A DNA stretch of 64,000 nucleotides. It comes from Pseudomonas brassicacearum subsp. neoaurantiaca. Lineage in GTDB: Bacteria; Pseudomonadota; Gammaproteobacteria; Pseudomonadales; Pseudomonadaceae. The stretch lies in assembly GCF_013608025.1 (NCBI RefSeq), contig NZ_VDLV01000041.1, positions 38,963 to 102,962 on the forward strand, read 5' to 3'. Shown piece by piece: positions 1-7,369 of this stretch (position 1 is its first letter; each line of letters opens with the position of its first letter). The notes below the pieces were generated by a model. It did no database searches and was not told where the DNA came from. It was given only the letters and a program-made list of their open reading frames with translations. Both the position numbers and the translations under genes were made by a program.

Positions 1-548
1 GGCGTCAGGTCAGTCGACGAAGATATTGAACGTGCTGGCCTCTTCGCGAGCAAGCTCGCTCCCACATGGGGGCTGTGGTGTGCACGAATTTTGTGGCTAC
101 TGAAAATCCGAATGTGGGAGCGAGCTTGCTCGCGATAGCATCAGGTCAGTCGACGAAGATATTGAACGGGCCGGCCTCTTCGCGAGCAGGCTCGCTCCCA
201 CATGGGGGCTGTGGTGTGCACGAATTTTGTGGTTGCTGAATACCCGAATGTGGGAGCGAACCTGCTCGCGAAGGCGTCAGGTCAGTCAATGAAGATAATG
301 AATGTGCCGGCCTTTTCGCGAGCAAGCTCGCTCCCACATGGGGGCTGTGGTGTGCACGAATTTTGTGGTTGCTGAATACCCGAATGTGGGAGCGAGCCTG
401 CTCGCGAAGGCGTCAGGCCAGTCAATGAAGATAATGAATGTGCCGGCCTCTTCGTGAGCAAGCTCGCTCCCACATGGGGGCTGTGGTGTGCACGAATTTT
501 GTGGTTGCTGAATACCCGAATGTGGGAGCGAGCCTGCTCGCGAAGGCG
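1..548. repeat. Tandem array of four 136-bp units carrying inverted REP pairs
   Basis: The phrase tcaggtcagt (or its one-base variant) begins at 5, 141, 277 and 413, giving an exact 136-bp period. Each unit holds a left REP (TTCGCGAGCAAGCTCGCTCC type) and, about 50 bp later, its inverted partner (TGTGGGAGCGAGCTTGCTCG type), so one unit resembles a BIME/REPIN. Stem changes are partly compensatory; in unit 2 the left arm reads GAGCAGGCTCG and the right arm CGAACCTGCTCG. The repeat breaks off after about 548, where a diverged tail runs to about 600. The window opens inside a unit, so more copies may lie to the left. Pseudomonas REPs are mobilised by RAYT transposases; none is visible here. Confidence 0.9.
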
Positions 549-641
549 GCATTAAAGTCGATAAGGATGCTGGATGTGCGGTCTCTTCATGAGCAGGAAC
601 CATAAGCCGCCGTTACCAAAGAAACGGATACACACACCCGC

Positions 642-845
642 TCAATGAGACCACTTCGCAGCCCAACGAAACAGCGAAAACTTCAAGCCCCGCCGCTCCT
701 GATCGCAAGAATCCAAACCCAACGATTCACCCGCCAGGGCGCCCATCAATTGCGGCAAGAGAAAACTGCTCTCACGCTCCGACCCCATAGCCGCAGGAGC
801 ATCAGGCCAAACATCGTCGGCGCTGCAAGAAAGAATCTCAATCAT
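642..845 (-). CDS. Small hypothetical protein (67 aa)
   Basis: A 67-residue reading frame whose ATG is preceded by GGAGG five bases upstream, which is the main support for it being real. The product is acidic at the N-terminus (MIEILSCSADDVWPDAP), has no signal peptide or membrane segment, and ends with an aromatic/basic tail. I recognise no family. It lies between the REP array and the terminator of the decarboxylase-like gene, transcribed leftwards. The opposite strand also has a 134-codon open frame, but that has no ribosome-binding site and is basic and low in complexity. Outside this frame, 549-641 and 846-982 show no other gene. Confidence 0.4.
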   Translation of the reverse strand: MIEILSCSADDVWPDAPAAMGSERESSFLLPQLMGALAGESLGLDSCDQERRGLKFSLFRWAAKWSH

Positions 846-982
846 GGGAACCTCCGATCAAATGAAGACCATCGCGAAGGCCCAAGGAAGGCCCATCACC
901 CTGAAACCAGTGTCACCGCCAAGCTTTTCCAAGAGAATCCCCAGAATCATCAGGGCTGGATTTCATGGCATGAAACAATCAC

Positions 983-1019
983 AAAAAAAGCCCGGCCACA
1001 CCAACGTGCCCCGGGCTTT
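983..1019 (-). terminator. Rho-independent terminator of the CMD-family gene
   Basis: A perfect 9-bp stem (AAAGCCCGG at 987-995 with CCGGGCTTT at 1011-1019) closes a 15-nt loop. Read on the minus strand it runs straight into a T tract (983-989). It lies 14 bp past the stop codon of the gene at 1033-1380. Confidence 0.85.
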
Positions 1020-1032
1020 GCGAAGCGCAGGA

Positions 1033-1380
1033 TCAAGCCGGTTGCTTAAGCGTGTCGTACGCCTCCAGCGACCGCAGCGAATAGATATAGGCAGCGCCCG
1101 CATTCAACGAAATCGCGGTTGCCAGGGCGGCGGCCACTTCCTCGCGGCTGGCGCCGGCCTTGATGGCGGCGTCCGTATGGACCCCGATGCAACCGTCGCA
1201 GTGGGTGGTGATCGCGACCGCCAGGGAGATCAGCTCGCGAGTCTTGGCGTCGAGTACGTTGTTTTCGCTGGCGGCTTCGCCAAGGGCCATATAGGCCTTG
1301 ACCATTTTCGGGTTGCTGCGGCCCAGGGCACCAAAGGCTTTCTGGATGGTAGGCAACAATTCGGACCAGTTATTGAACAT
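1033..1380 (-). CDS. Carboxymuconolactone decarboxylase (AhpD-like) family protein
   Basis: A 115-residue single-domain protein of the CMD/AhpD fold. The motif HCDGCIGVH (about residues 58-66) contains the CxxC pair plus downstream His that marks the peroxidase/disulfide-reductase branch of the family, and the helix around TRELISLAVAI is typical. Enzymes of this branch act as alkylhydroperoxidase-like thiol antioxidants in the cytoplasm; the true substrate cannot be read from sequence. It is divergent from an AraC-type activator, with 110 bp between the start codons. That layout in Pseudomonas usually means the regulator controls the adjacent small gene. A clear terminator follows. Confidence 0.85.
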   Translation of the reverse strand: MFNNWSELLPTIQKAFGALGRSNPKMVKAYMALGEAASENNVLDAKTRELISLAVAITTHCDGCIGVHTDAAIKAGASREEVAAALATAISLNAGAAYIYSLRSLEAYDTLKQPA

Positions 1381-1490
1381 GGCATTAACTCCTGAGTGGG
1401 TTGGGTGTACTGTTTCAACGCCCTCAGTTTTCCACTTGGGTGCGGGTCTGGTTTGTTCGATCCGCTCAGCTTTTGTCGCGAAACGCTCAA

Positions 1491-2396
1491 ATGAATGCCA
1501 TCGATAAACTCATCAGCCTCGCCAACGTACGCGGCAGCCTGGACCTACGTTGCCAGTTTCAAGGCGACTGGGCCTTGAACCACGAACAGGAAACACTCGG
1601 GCACGCGCCCTACCACATCGTGCTGGCGGGAGAATGCCGCGTGGAGTTTCCCGATGGCCAACGCTTGCCCATGCGTGCCGGCGACATTCTGTTGTTGCCT
1701 CGCGGCGCCCGGCACGTCATGCACAGTTCCGGAAAAACCGTAGCGCCGACCTCGCCGAAGATCATCAGCGGCGGCACACTGCCGATCCATCGCATCGGCG
1801 CTGCCAGCCCGGAACTGGACATGCTCTGCGGTGGATTCCACTTCAATCGCGCCTCCCTGCTGTTCGCGTCCTTGCCTGAATACCTGGTGATCCCCAGCGG
1901 TGCGCTGCCAGCCAACGGACCGTTGCCGGCTCTGGTCGATGTCATTCGTGCCGAAGCGGACGCGAACAAAGTCGGCGCGCGCTTCCTCCTCGATGCGCTG
2001 TCCCAGGCACTGTTCACCTTGATCCTTCGGGCCCACCTGGCAAACCACGGCCAGGACAGCGGATCGCTGGCGCTGCTGGGCGATAAACGCCTAGGCCGCG
2101 CCTGGCAATCCATGTTGGACGACCCGGCCCATGAATGGACCGTTCAAAGCCTGGCGGACCTGGCGAGCATGTCCCGGGCCAACTTCATGCGGGCATTCGT
2201 GAAAGTGGCGGGCGTCTCGCCATGGGTGCTGCTGACCCAGGTGCGCATGGAGCTGGCGTTCAGCCTGCTGAGCCATTCACATCTGGGCTTGAGCGATATT
2301 GCCGTGCAGGTCGGCTACCAATCCCAGGCGGCGTTCAGCAAGAAATTCAAGGAAATCTATGGCGAGGCGCCGGGGCGCGTGAGACGGGCAATTTAG
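1491..2396 (+). CDS. AraC-family transcriptional regulator with N-terminal cupin
   Basis: 301 residues. The N-terminal half is a cupin_6/AraC-binding domain (residues about 10-170; LPMRAGDILLLPRGARHVMHS is the barrel signature). The C-terminal 100 residues carry two helix-turn-helix motifs: SLADLASMSRANFMRAF, then DIAVQVGYQSQAAFSKKFK followed by the conserved YGEAPGRVRR. I start at the ATG at 1491 because the cupin alignment begins there; the frame stays open 30 codons further upstream but that extension is unlike the family. It probably regulates the divergent CMD-family gene. Its stop overlaps the convergent LysR stop by 4 bp. Confidence 0.88.
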   Translation: MNAIDKLISLANVRGSLDLRCQFQGDWALNHEQETLGHAPYHIVLAGECRVEFPDGQRLPMRAGDILLLPRGARHVMHSSGKTVAPTSPKIISGGTLPIHRIGAASPELDMLCGGFHFNRASLLFASLPEYLVIPSGALPANGPLPALVDVIRAEADANKVGARFLLDALSQALFTLILRAHLANHGQDSGSLALLGDKRLGRAWQSMLDDPAHEWTVQSLADLASMSRANFMRAFVKVAGVSPWVLLTQVRMELAFSLLSHSHLGLSDIAVQVGYQSQAAFSKKFKEIYGEAPGRVRRAI

Positions 2397-3298
2397 TCAG
2401 CCTGCATCGCAGGGTGTTCGCGCAGGTGCTCGACCATGTAATCGACAAAGCTGCGTGCACGCATCGACGCCTCGCGCCTTTGCCGATACACCACGTGGAC
2501 CGGCAGCGAAGGCGGTTCAAAAGGTTGCAGGACCCGTCGCAGATGCCCGTTGCTCAAATAATCGTAGAGCGGATAGCTCAAGCAACGCGTCAATCCAGCG
2601 CCTTGGATCGCCGCCGCAATGGCGCCCTGCAGCGTGGCGCAACTGAGCCGCGTACGCGCCTTGATACAGTCAGGCTCACCCTGGCGCTGGAACGACCACT
2701 GAACCTTGTCCTGGTAGGCATGCGTGGCGATCAGCCGATGTCGATGAAGATCCTCCGGCACGACGGGCTCCCCATAATTTTCAAGGTAGGTGGGGCTGCC
2801 GCAGACAATCGAACGAACGCTGCCGACAGGTCGAGCGATCAGCGAGGAATTGGGCAGACGCCCCACCAGCACCGCCACGTCCACCCCCTCCTCATTGAGG
2901 TTCGCGAACCGGTCATGAAAGTGGGCGAAGACCTTGATGTCGGGGTACAGGTCCATGTAGCCGACCAGCAACGGCGCCATGACGTAGCGACTGAACAGCA
3001 ACGGCAGCAGGACCGTCAGATTACCCTGCGCTTGCACATGCATGCCCCGGGCGGAGGCCTCCGCCTCGTCGATGCCCTTGAGGATCCGCGAGCAGTCAGT
3101 CATGAACGCCATGCCGGCGTCCGTCAGCACGACTCCACGGGTGCTGCGCGACAACAGTTGCACGCCCAGGCGCGCCTCCAGCCTGGCCATGGCGCGCATC
3201 AGCGTAGGGCCCGACACGTTGAGGCGGCAGGCAGCCGAAGCCAGGCTGGGACACTGCGACAGCGCATGGAACATCAGCATTTCATGGTAGCGCCCCAT
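2393..3298 (-). CDS. LysR-family transcriptional regulator
   Basis: 301 residues with an N-terminal winged HTH (SLASAACRLNVSGPTLMRAMARLE) and a LysR substrate-binding domain from about residue 90. The start ATG shares one base with the TGA of the preceding LysR gene (TGATG), so translation is probably coupled. It resembles the regulators often placed beside glutathione S-transferase or oxidoreductase genes in Pseudomonas, but the effector is unknown. It is the last gene of a leftward set with the LysR at 3298-4218, the GST and the flavin/Fe-S oxidoreductase. Confidence 0.88.
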   Translation of the reverse strand: MGRYHEMLMFHALSQCPSLASAACRLNVSGPTLMRAMARLEARLGVQLLSRSTRGVVLTDAGMAFMTDCSRILKGIDEAEASARGMHVQAQGNLTVLLPLLFSRYVMAPLLVGYMDLYPDIKVFAHFHDRFANLNEEGVDVAVLVGRLPNSSLIARPVGSVRSIVCGSPTYLENYGEPVVPEDLHRHRLIATHAYQDKVQWSFQRQGEPDCIKARTRLSCATLQGAIAAAIQGAGLTRCLSYPLYDYLSNGHLRRVLQPFEPPSLPVHVVYRQRREASMRARSFVDYMVEHLREHPAMQAD

Positions 3299-4218
3299 CA
3301 GCCGACGCCTGCACCGAAAGCCTTGAGGGTGGCATCGCCGCGCAGCCGATCGGCAAGAAAATCCACGAAGGTGCGCACCTTGGCCGGTATTCGATTGTTC
3401 TTTTGATACACCACATGAATGGGCAAGGCCGGCAGCTCGTAGTCGCGCAGCACCACTTCCAGCTCGCCATCCACCACTTGCCTGGCGACCTGATAGGACA
3501 ATACCCGCGTGACGGCCCAGCCCAGGCAGGCAATGTTGATCGCGGCCTGGTTCGCGGTGACCACCAGGCGTGGGTTGGCCCGGACACTGAGCGGTTTCGA
3601 ACCGTCCATGAATTGCCATTCGCTCAGCAAATGGCTGGCCGAGGACATGACGATATTGGCCTCGCTCAATTCCGTTGGATGACCGGGCCGCCCGTGCCGC
3701 TGGAAATACGCGGGCGCGCCGCAGATAACCTGGCGTACCTCGCCGACCTTGATGGCCTGCTGGTTGTTGTCCTGCAAATGACCAATCCGGATCGCCACGT
3801 CGATGCCCTCGTCGGCAATATTGACCACGCGATCGACCAGCAAGGCGTTGAGTTGCACGGCGGGAAATTGATCCAGGTAGTCCGTCAGCAACGGCGCGAT
3901 GTACAACTCGCCAAACAGCACCGGCGCGGTGACAGTCAGGTAGCCACACGGGACCGAGTAACTGCCGGCGGCCGCTTCCTCGGCTTCATCGAGTTCGCCC
4001 AGGATGCGTCGGCAATCTTCCAGATAACGTTGCCCCGCTTCGGTCAGGTGGACGTTGCGGGTGGTGCGGGACAGCAATTGGGTGCCGATCCGTTCTTCCA
4101 TCGCAGCGATGGCGCGCGTCACGCTCGGCGGTGAAATGCGCAGTTGCCGCGCGGCGGCGGCAAAGCCTTCCTGCTCCGCGACGGCAATAAAAACCTGCAT
4201 TTCCTGAAAGCGATCCAT
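3298..4218 (-). CDS. LysR-family transcriptional regulator
   Basis: 306 residues, starting MDRFQEMQVFIAVAEQ, the usual opening of the CrgA/DmlR-like LysR branch. The HTH spans about residues 15-45 (GFAAAARQLRISPPSVTRAI) and the periplasmic-binding-like effector domain covers the rest. An in-frame extension of 15 codons upstream is not family-like, so I start at 4218. It is followed without a gap by a second LysR gene, an unusual tandem. Its likely target is the GST 90 bp upstream or the oxidoreductase further up, inferred from position only. Confidence 0.88.
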   Translation of the reverse strand: MDRFQEMQVFIAVAEQEGFAAAARQLRISPPSVTRAIAAMEERIGTQLLSRTTRNVHLTEAGQRYLEDCRRILGELDEAEEAAAGSYSVPCGYLTVTAPVLFGELYIAPLLTDYLDQFPAVQLNALLVDRVVNIADEGIDVAIRIGHLQDNNQQAIKVGEVRQVICGAPAYFQRHGRPGHPTELSEANIVMSSASHLLSEWQFMDGSKPLSVRANPRLVVTANQAAINIACLGWAVTRVLSYQVARQVVDGELEVVLRDYELPALPIHVVYQKNNRIPAKVRTFVDFLADRLRGDATLKAFGAGVG

Positions 4219-4308
4219 GGGCGCCCCGACCTGGGTGAGGAAGACGTGGAAAAATGGCCGCACGACGCTCGCCGCAAGATGACCCCGGGCAAGCGTCCAC
4301 GGTGCGGA

Positions 4309-4938
4309 TCAAGCCTGTTGCAAGCCCTTGGCGGTGCGCTGCATGCCCACGAACCTTGGCAAGGCTTCGATGCTGCCCAACCATGCGCGGACGTTCGGGT
4401 AATCGGTCAGCGCGACGTTGCCCTCGGGTGCATGGGAGACATAGGTGTAGGCGGCAACATCGGCGATGGTCGGTTGTTCACCGGCAAGGAACGGGCTTCG
4501 CTTCAACTCGTCTTCCATTACCTCCAACAGCGCATGGGAACGCTTGATCGTGTCTTCCGGGTCGTAACCTGCGCCGAACACCGTAATCAAGCGGGCGTTG
4601 GCCGGCCCTTGGTTGATCTGGCCCGCCGCGACCGATAGCCAGCGCTGGACGCGCGCCTGGCCAACCGGATCGCTCGGCAGCCACTGCCCCTCGCCGTACT
4701 TGGCCGCCAGGTAGACCAGGATGGCGTTCGAGTCGGCCAGGACAGTGCCGTTGTCATCGATCACCGGCACTTGGCCAAAACGGTTGATGGCCAGGAATTC
4801 GGGGGTCTTGTGCTCGCCTTTCATCAGGTCCACGAATACCAGCTCGGTCGGCAGGCCGAGCAGCGACAGCATCAGTTCTACGCGGTGGGCGTGGCCGGAC
4901 AACGGATGGCGATAAAGTTTGATCGCGTGCTGAGACAT
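4309..4938 (-). CDS. Glutathione S-transferase family protein
   Basis: 209 residues in two domains: an N-terminal thioredoxin fold (residues 5-80, with FGQVPVIDDNGTVLADSNAILVYLA, the glutathione-site cis-Pro and the SNAI motif) and an all-alpha C-terminal domain (FLAGEQPTIADVAAYTYV carries the N-capping box). It probably conjugates or reduces electrophiles with glutathione in the cytoplasm; the substrate is unknown. It lies between the LysR pair and a large flavin/2Fe-2S oxidoreductase on the same strand, with a strong hairpin separating it from that gene. Confidence 0.9.
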   Translation of the reverse strand: MSQHAIKLYRHPLSGHAHRVELMLSLLGLPTELVFVDLMKGEHKTPEFLAINRFGQVPVIDDNGTVLADSNAILVYLAAKYGEGQWLPSDPVGQARVQRWLSVAAGQINQGPANARLITVFGAGYDPEDTIKRSHALLEVMEDELKRSPFLAGEQPTIADVAAYTYVSHAPEGNVALTDYPNVRAWLGSIEALPRFVGMQRTAKGLQQA

Positions 4939-5038
4939 GACGTACTCCGTGTTGTTTTGGATCGAAGCGGTGATCGCGTCGATGGCGCTATCCTCTGCTC
5001 TTGGTCCGAACAGCGGAATAACCAGCTTTTACAATCCA

Positions 5039-5075
5039 GCATTTCATCCGCTGTAACAGTGCGCGGATGAAATGC
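5039..5075 (-). terminator. Strong hairpin between oxidoreductase and GST genes
   Basis: A perfect 13-bp inverted repeat (GCATTTCATCCGC at 5039-5051 and its complement at 5063-5075) with an 11-nt loop starts 8 bp after the oxidoreductase stop. No uninterrupted T tract follows on the minus strand, so it may be a weak terminator, an RNA-stabilising stem or a processing site. Confidence 0.55.
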
Positions 5076-5082
5076 CGGCGTA

Positions 5083-7137
5083 TCAGGCCTCCAGCACCAA
5101 AGGCTCGCTGCCCTGGGCCGGTACCGCGCAACAGATCAGCACTTCGCCCTCGGCGACGGGCTCGGCGGGTTGGGTCAGGTAATGCACCTGGCCTTGGGTC
5201 ATGCGAGTTTTGCAGGTGCCGCAGGAACCGCCACGGCAGCTGAATTCCGGGTTCAGGCCGCGGGCCTCGGCCAACTCCAGCAACGTCCCGCTGCCCGGTT
5301 CCCAGCGCGCCTCCTTGGCTGAGCTGGAGAACAGCACTTTCACCGCCTCACTCGCCGCCGGCACCTGTTCGGCGGCCGGTACGCTGATCTCTATGTCGCG
5401 CACCAGCGTGGACGGGCCGAAGGTTTCCGCGTGAATGCGATCGTCCGGAATGCGCAGCTTGCGCAGGCCGTCATACAACGCCTGGGTAAAGGTGCCCGGG
5501 CCGCATAAGTAATAATCGTAGTCGTCCAAGGGCAAGAGTTGCTTGAGCAATGCCACATCGATTCGACCAGCCACGTCATAGCCCTGCCCAGCCTTGCCGT
5601 CGGTGGGCGGTTGGCTGACCAGGCGCAGCACCCTCAGCTTGTCACCGGCGCGCGCCACCAGTTCATCGATTTCTTCGCGAAAGGCCAGATCGGCCATATG
5701 ACGGACACTCTGCACCAGCCAGACCGGGCGCATGCGGCTGATGCGTTTCCCTTGGTAGACAACCTCGCGCAGCATCGACAACAGCGGCGTGATGCCGACC
5801 CCCGCCGCCAGCAGCACCAATGGGCGGCGCTCGGTGGGATCCACGGTGAAATGCCCTTGCGGCGCCCGAGCTTCGATGTCGTGGCTCGCCTGGATCTGCT
5901 CATGCAGATGCGACGACACCACGCCATCGCGCTTGACACTGATGCGCAGGAAATCGTCCGATGGCGCGCTGGACACGCTGTAGGTGCGGATCGACGGCAC
6001 ATCCTGTCCTTCCAGCAACACCCGCACGGGCAGATGCTGCCCGGCTTCGAACCGGGGCAAGCCGGCACCGTCGGTGGTTTGCAGATAGAACGACCGGATA
6101 TTGTGGCTCTCGTCCACCACGCGGGTGACCTGCAGCGCACGCCAGTGCGTGCGCAGCGCTTCAGCCTGCAAGCGCTCGGCGGTCTGCTCCCAGCTTCCGG
6201 TCATCAGTGAATTGGGCGAGTCGCCCTCGGCCTGGTCTTTCCAGCGCAACGGTATCGCCGCCGGACGGTAGACAATGCGCTGCGGAGTAAACCGCAACAG
6301 CCGCTCGGCGCCCTGGAACGCGGCGATCTGCGGGTCGTCCAGCAACACCTGCGCCGAACCGCTCATTTGCAGCAAGGCGCCGGTCTGGAAATCCACGAAG
6401 ACCAAGCCCGCTCGAGGGTTCAGCAGGATATTGCCGAGGGTGTTGAAGAACAGGTTTCCGGAAAAATCCGGGATGGTCAGCGTCCCGTCCTCGTCCATGC
6501 GCACAAAACCGGGCTTGCCGCCACGATGGGAAGCATCGACCTGGCGCTCGCCGTCGCGTACCACGTAGGTGGCTACATAGAACGAATCAGACGTTGTGAC
6601 CAGACGACGAACCAGCGGATCCGCCACCGCCAGTTCACGGGACACGGCTGGCAGCTCATCGACGAAGCTGTACTGCCTCAGATTGATATAACGCGGGCAG
6701 TTGCCATAGGCCTGGCTGACCGAAATTTCCAGCCCTTGGTCAAGCCGGCGGCGCACCACGCCATTCATGCGATTACGCCGACGAGTGTGCAACTCGATAC
6801 CCAGCATCCCGATGGCATCGCCCTCGCCCATGCCTGCCTGGGCCGGGTCCTCGGGCTGCGGATCGAAATGGATCTGCAGCGTTTCAGGATCCGGTGAATT
6901 CATGAAGCCCGGCTGCCCGGTGCGCAGGGTCGCCCAGACATCACCCTGACGATCGACCGCACCCAGCACCACGAATGGCAGTTGCGCGTAGAACTCACGG
7001 TGCTGGTCCGGCATCCAGGTCCGCGCCAGTTGCCGCTGGCCGACTCCGGCCATCATTTCCATCGCCCCGACGGAGCGCTGCAAGGTCAACTCACCTTCAT
7101 GCCAGGGCGAAGGTTGTGCTTTGGTGGCTTCGTTCAT
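5083..7137 (-). CDS. PPOX-type flavin domain fused to ferredoxin reductase and plant-type 2Fe-2S ferredoxin
   Basis: 684 residues in three modules. Residues about 40-330 form a pyridoxamine-phosphate-oxidase-like split barrel (FMN or flavin nucleotide binding). Residues about 340-570 are an FAD/NAD(P)H reductase with RTYSVSS (FAD isoalloxazine motif), GVGITPLLSML and CGPGTF (nucleotide site). Residues about 595-684 are a plant-type [2Fe-2S] ferredoxin with CRGGSCGTC plus a distal CC, enough for the four ligands. Such fusions are self-sufficient electron-transfer enzymes, but the substrate of the split-barrel part is not known. The GST and two LysR genes downstream on the same strand may form a stress or xenobiotic module with it. 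A palindrome lies 65 bp upstream. Confidence 0.85.
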   Translation of the reverse strand: MNEATKAQPSPWHEGELTLQRSVGAMEMMAGVGQRQLARTWMPDQHREFYAQLPFVVLGAVDRQGDVWATLRTGQPGFMNSPDPETLQIHFDPQPEDPAQAGMGEGDAIGMLGIELHTRRRNRMNGVVRRRLDQGLEISVSQAYGNCPRYINLRQYSFVDELPAVSRELAVADPLVRRLVTTSDSFYVATYVVRDGERQVDASHRGGKPGFVRMDEDGTLTIPDFSGNLFFNTLGNILLNPRAGLVFVDFQTGALLQMSGSAQVLLDDPQIAAFQGAERLLRFTPQRIVYRPAAIPLRWKDQAEGDSPNSLMTGSWEQTAERLQAEALRTHWRALQVTRVVDESHNIRSFYLQTTDGAGLPRFEAGQHLPVRVLLEGQDVPSIRTYSVSSAPSDDFLRISVKRDGVVSSHLHEQIQASHDIEARAPQGHFTVDPTERRPLVLLAAGVGITPLLSMLREVVYQGKRISRMRPVWLVQSVRHMADLAFREEIDELVARAGDKLRVLRLVSQPPTDGKAGQGYDVAGRIDVALLKQLLPLDDYDYYLCGPGTFTQALYDGLRKLRIPDDRIHAETFGPSTLVRDIEISVPAAEQVPAASEAVKVLFSSSAKEARWEPGSGTLLELAEARGLNPEFSCRGGSCGTCKTRMTQGQVHYLTQPAEPVAEGEVLICCAVPAQGSEPLVLEA

Positions 7138-7201
7138 CAGCTACTCCTTGCGCCCCCGGGCTTTGCAACGGGGTCAGTGCGCTGTGGTCAGGGAGGTCCA
7201 T

Positions 7202-7223
7202 CACACCGTTGGCGAACGGTGTG
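7202..7223. promoter_or_regulatory. Inverted repeat upstream of the flavin/Fe-S oxidoreductase
   Basis: Perfect 9-bp arms (CACACCGTT and AACGGTGTG) separated by GGCG lie 65-86 bp upstream of the oxidoreductase start. A second perfect 10-bp palindrome, TTTCATGAAA, lies near 7290. Either could be an operator for a nearby LysR; nothing in the sequence fixes which. The rest of 7138-7369 shows no gene. Confidence 0.4.
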
Positions 7224-7317
7224 CGCGGTGGAGCCATCTTCTGCCCAAAGCGTCGGCGCAGGAATACGCACGGATTGAAATCCACTGTTTCATGAAATGG
7301 AATGACCTGCTGCGAAA

Positions 7318-7344
7318 GGACGGGCTCCTGCTCGGCGCCCGTCC
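7318..7344 (-). terminator. Probable terminator of the BdlA-like gene
   Basis: GGACGGGC (7318-7325) pairs with GCCCGTCC (7337-7344) around an 11-nt loop, 26 bp beyond the stop of the chemoreceptor gene. Read on the minus strand it is followed by only a short TTT, so it is a moderate candidate. Confidence 0.5.
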
Positions 7345-7369
7345 CAGATGCAGCAATCAGCTGACCACT

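Noticed and set aside
1..548. The regular repeats as a possible CRISPR array
   Set aside because: The spacers are conserved from unit to unit, the unit is 136 bp and each holds inverted REP stems. No cas genes are present.
645..1395. Plus-strand frames of 134 and 183 codons over the small minus-strand gene and the CMD-family gene
   Set aside because: Both are basic shadow frames with no family match; one crosses the terminator and the antisense of a clear enzyme gene.
2135..3406. Plus-strand 423-codon frame opposite the LysR genes
   Set aside because: Low-complexity Arg/Gln/His-rich translation with no ribosome-binding site, opposite two clear LysR genes.
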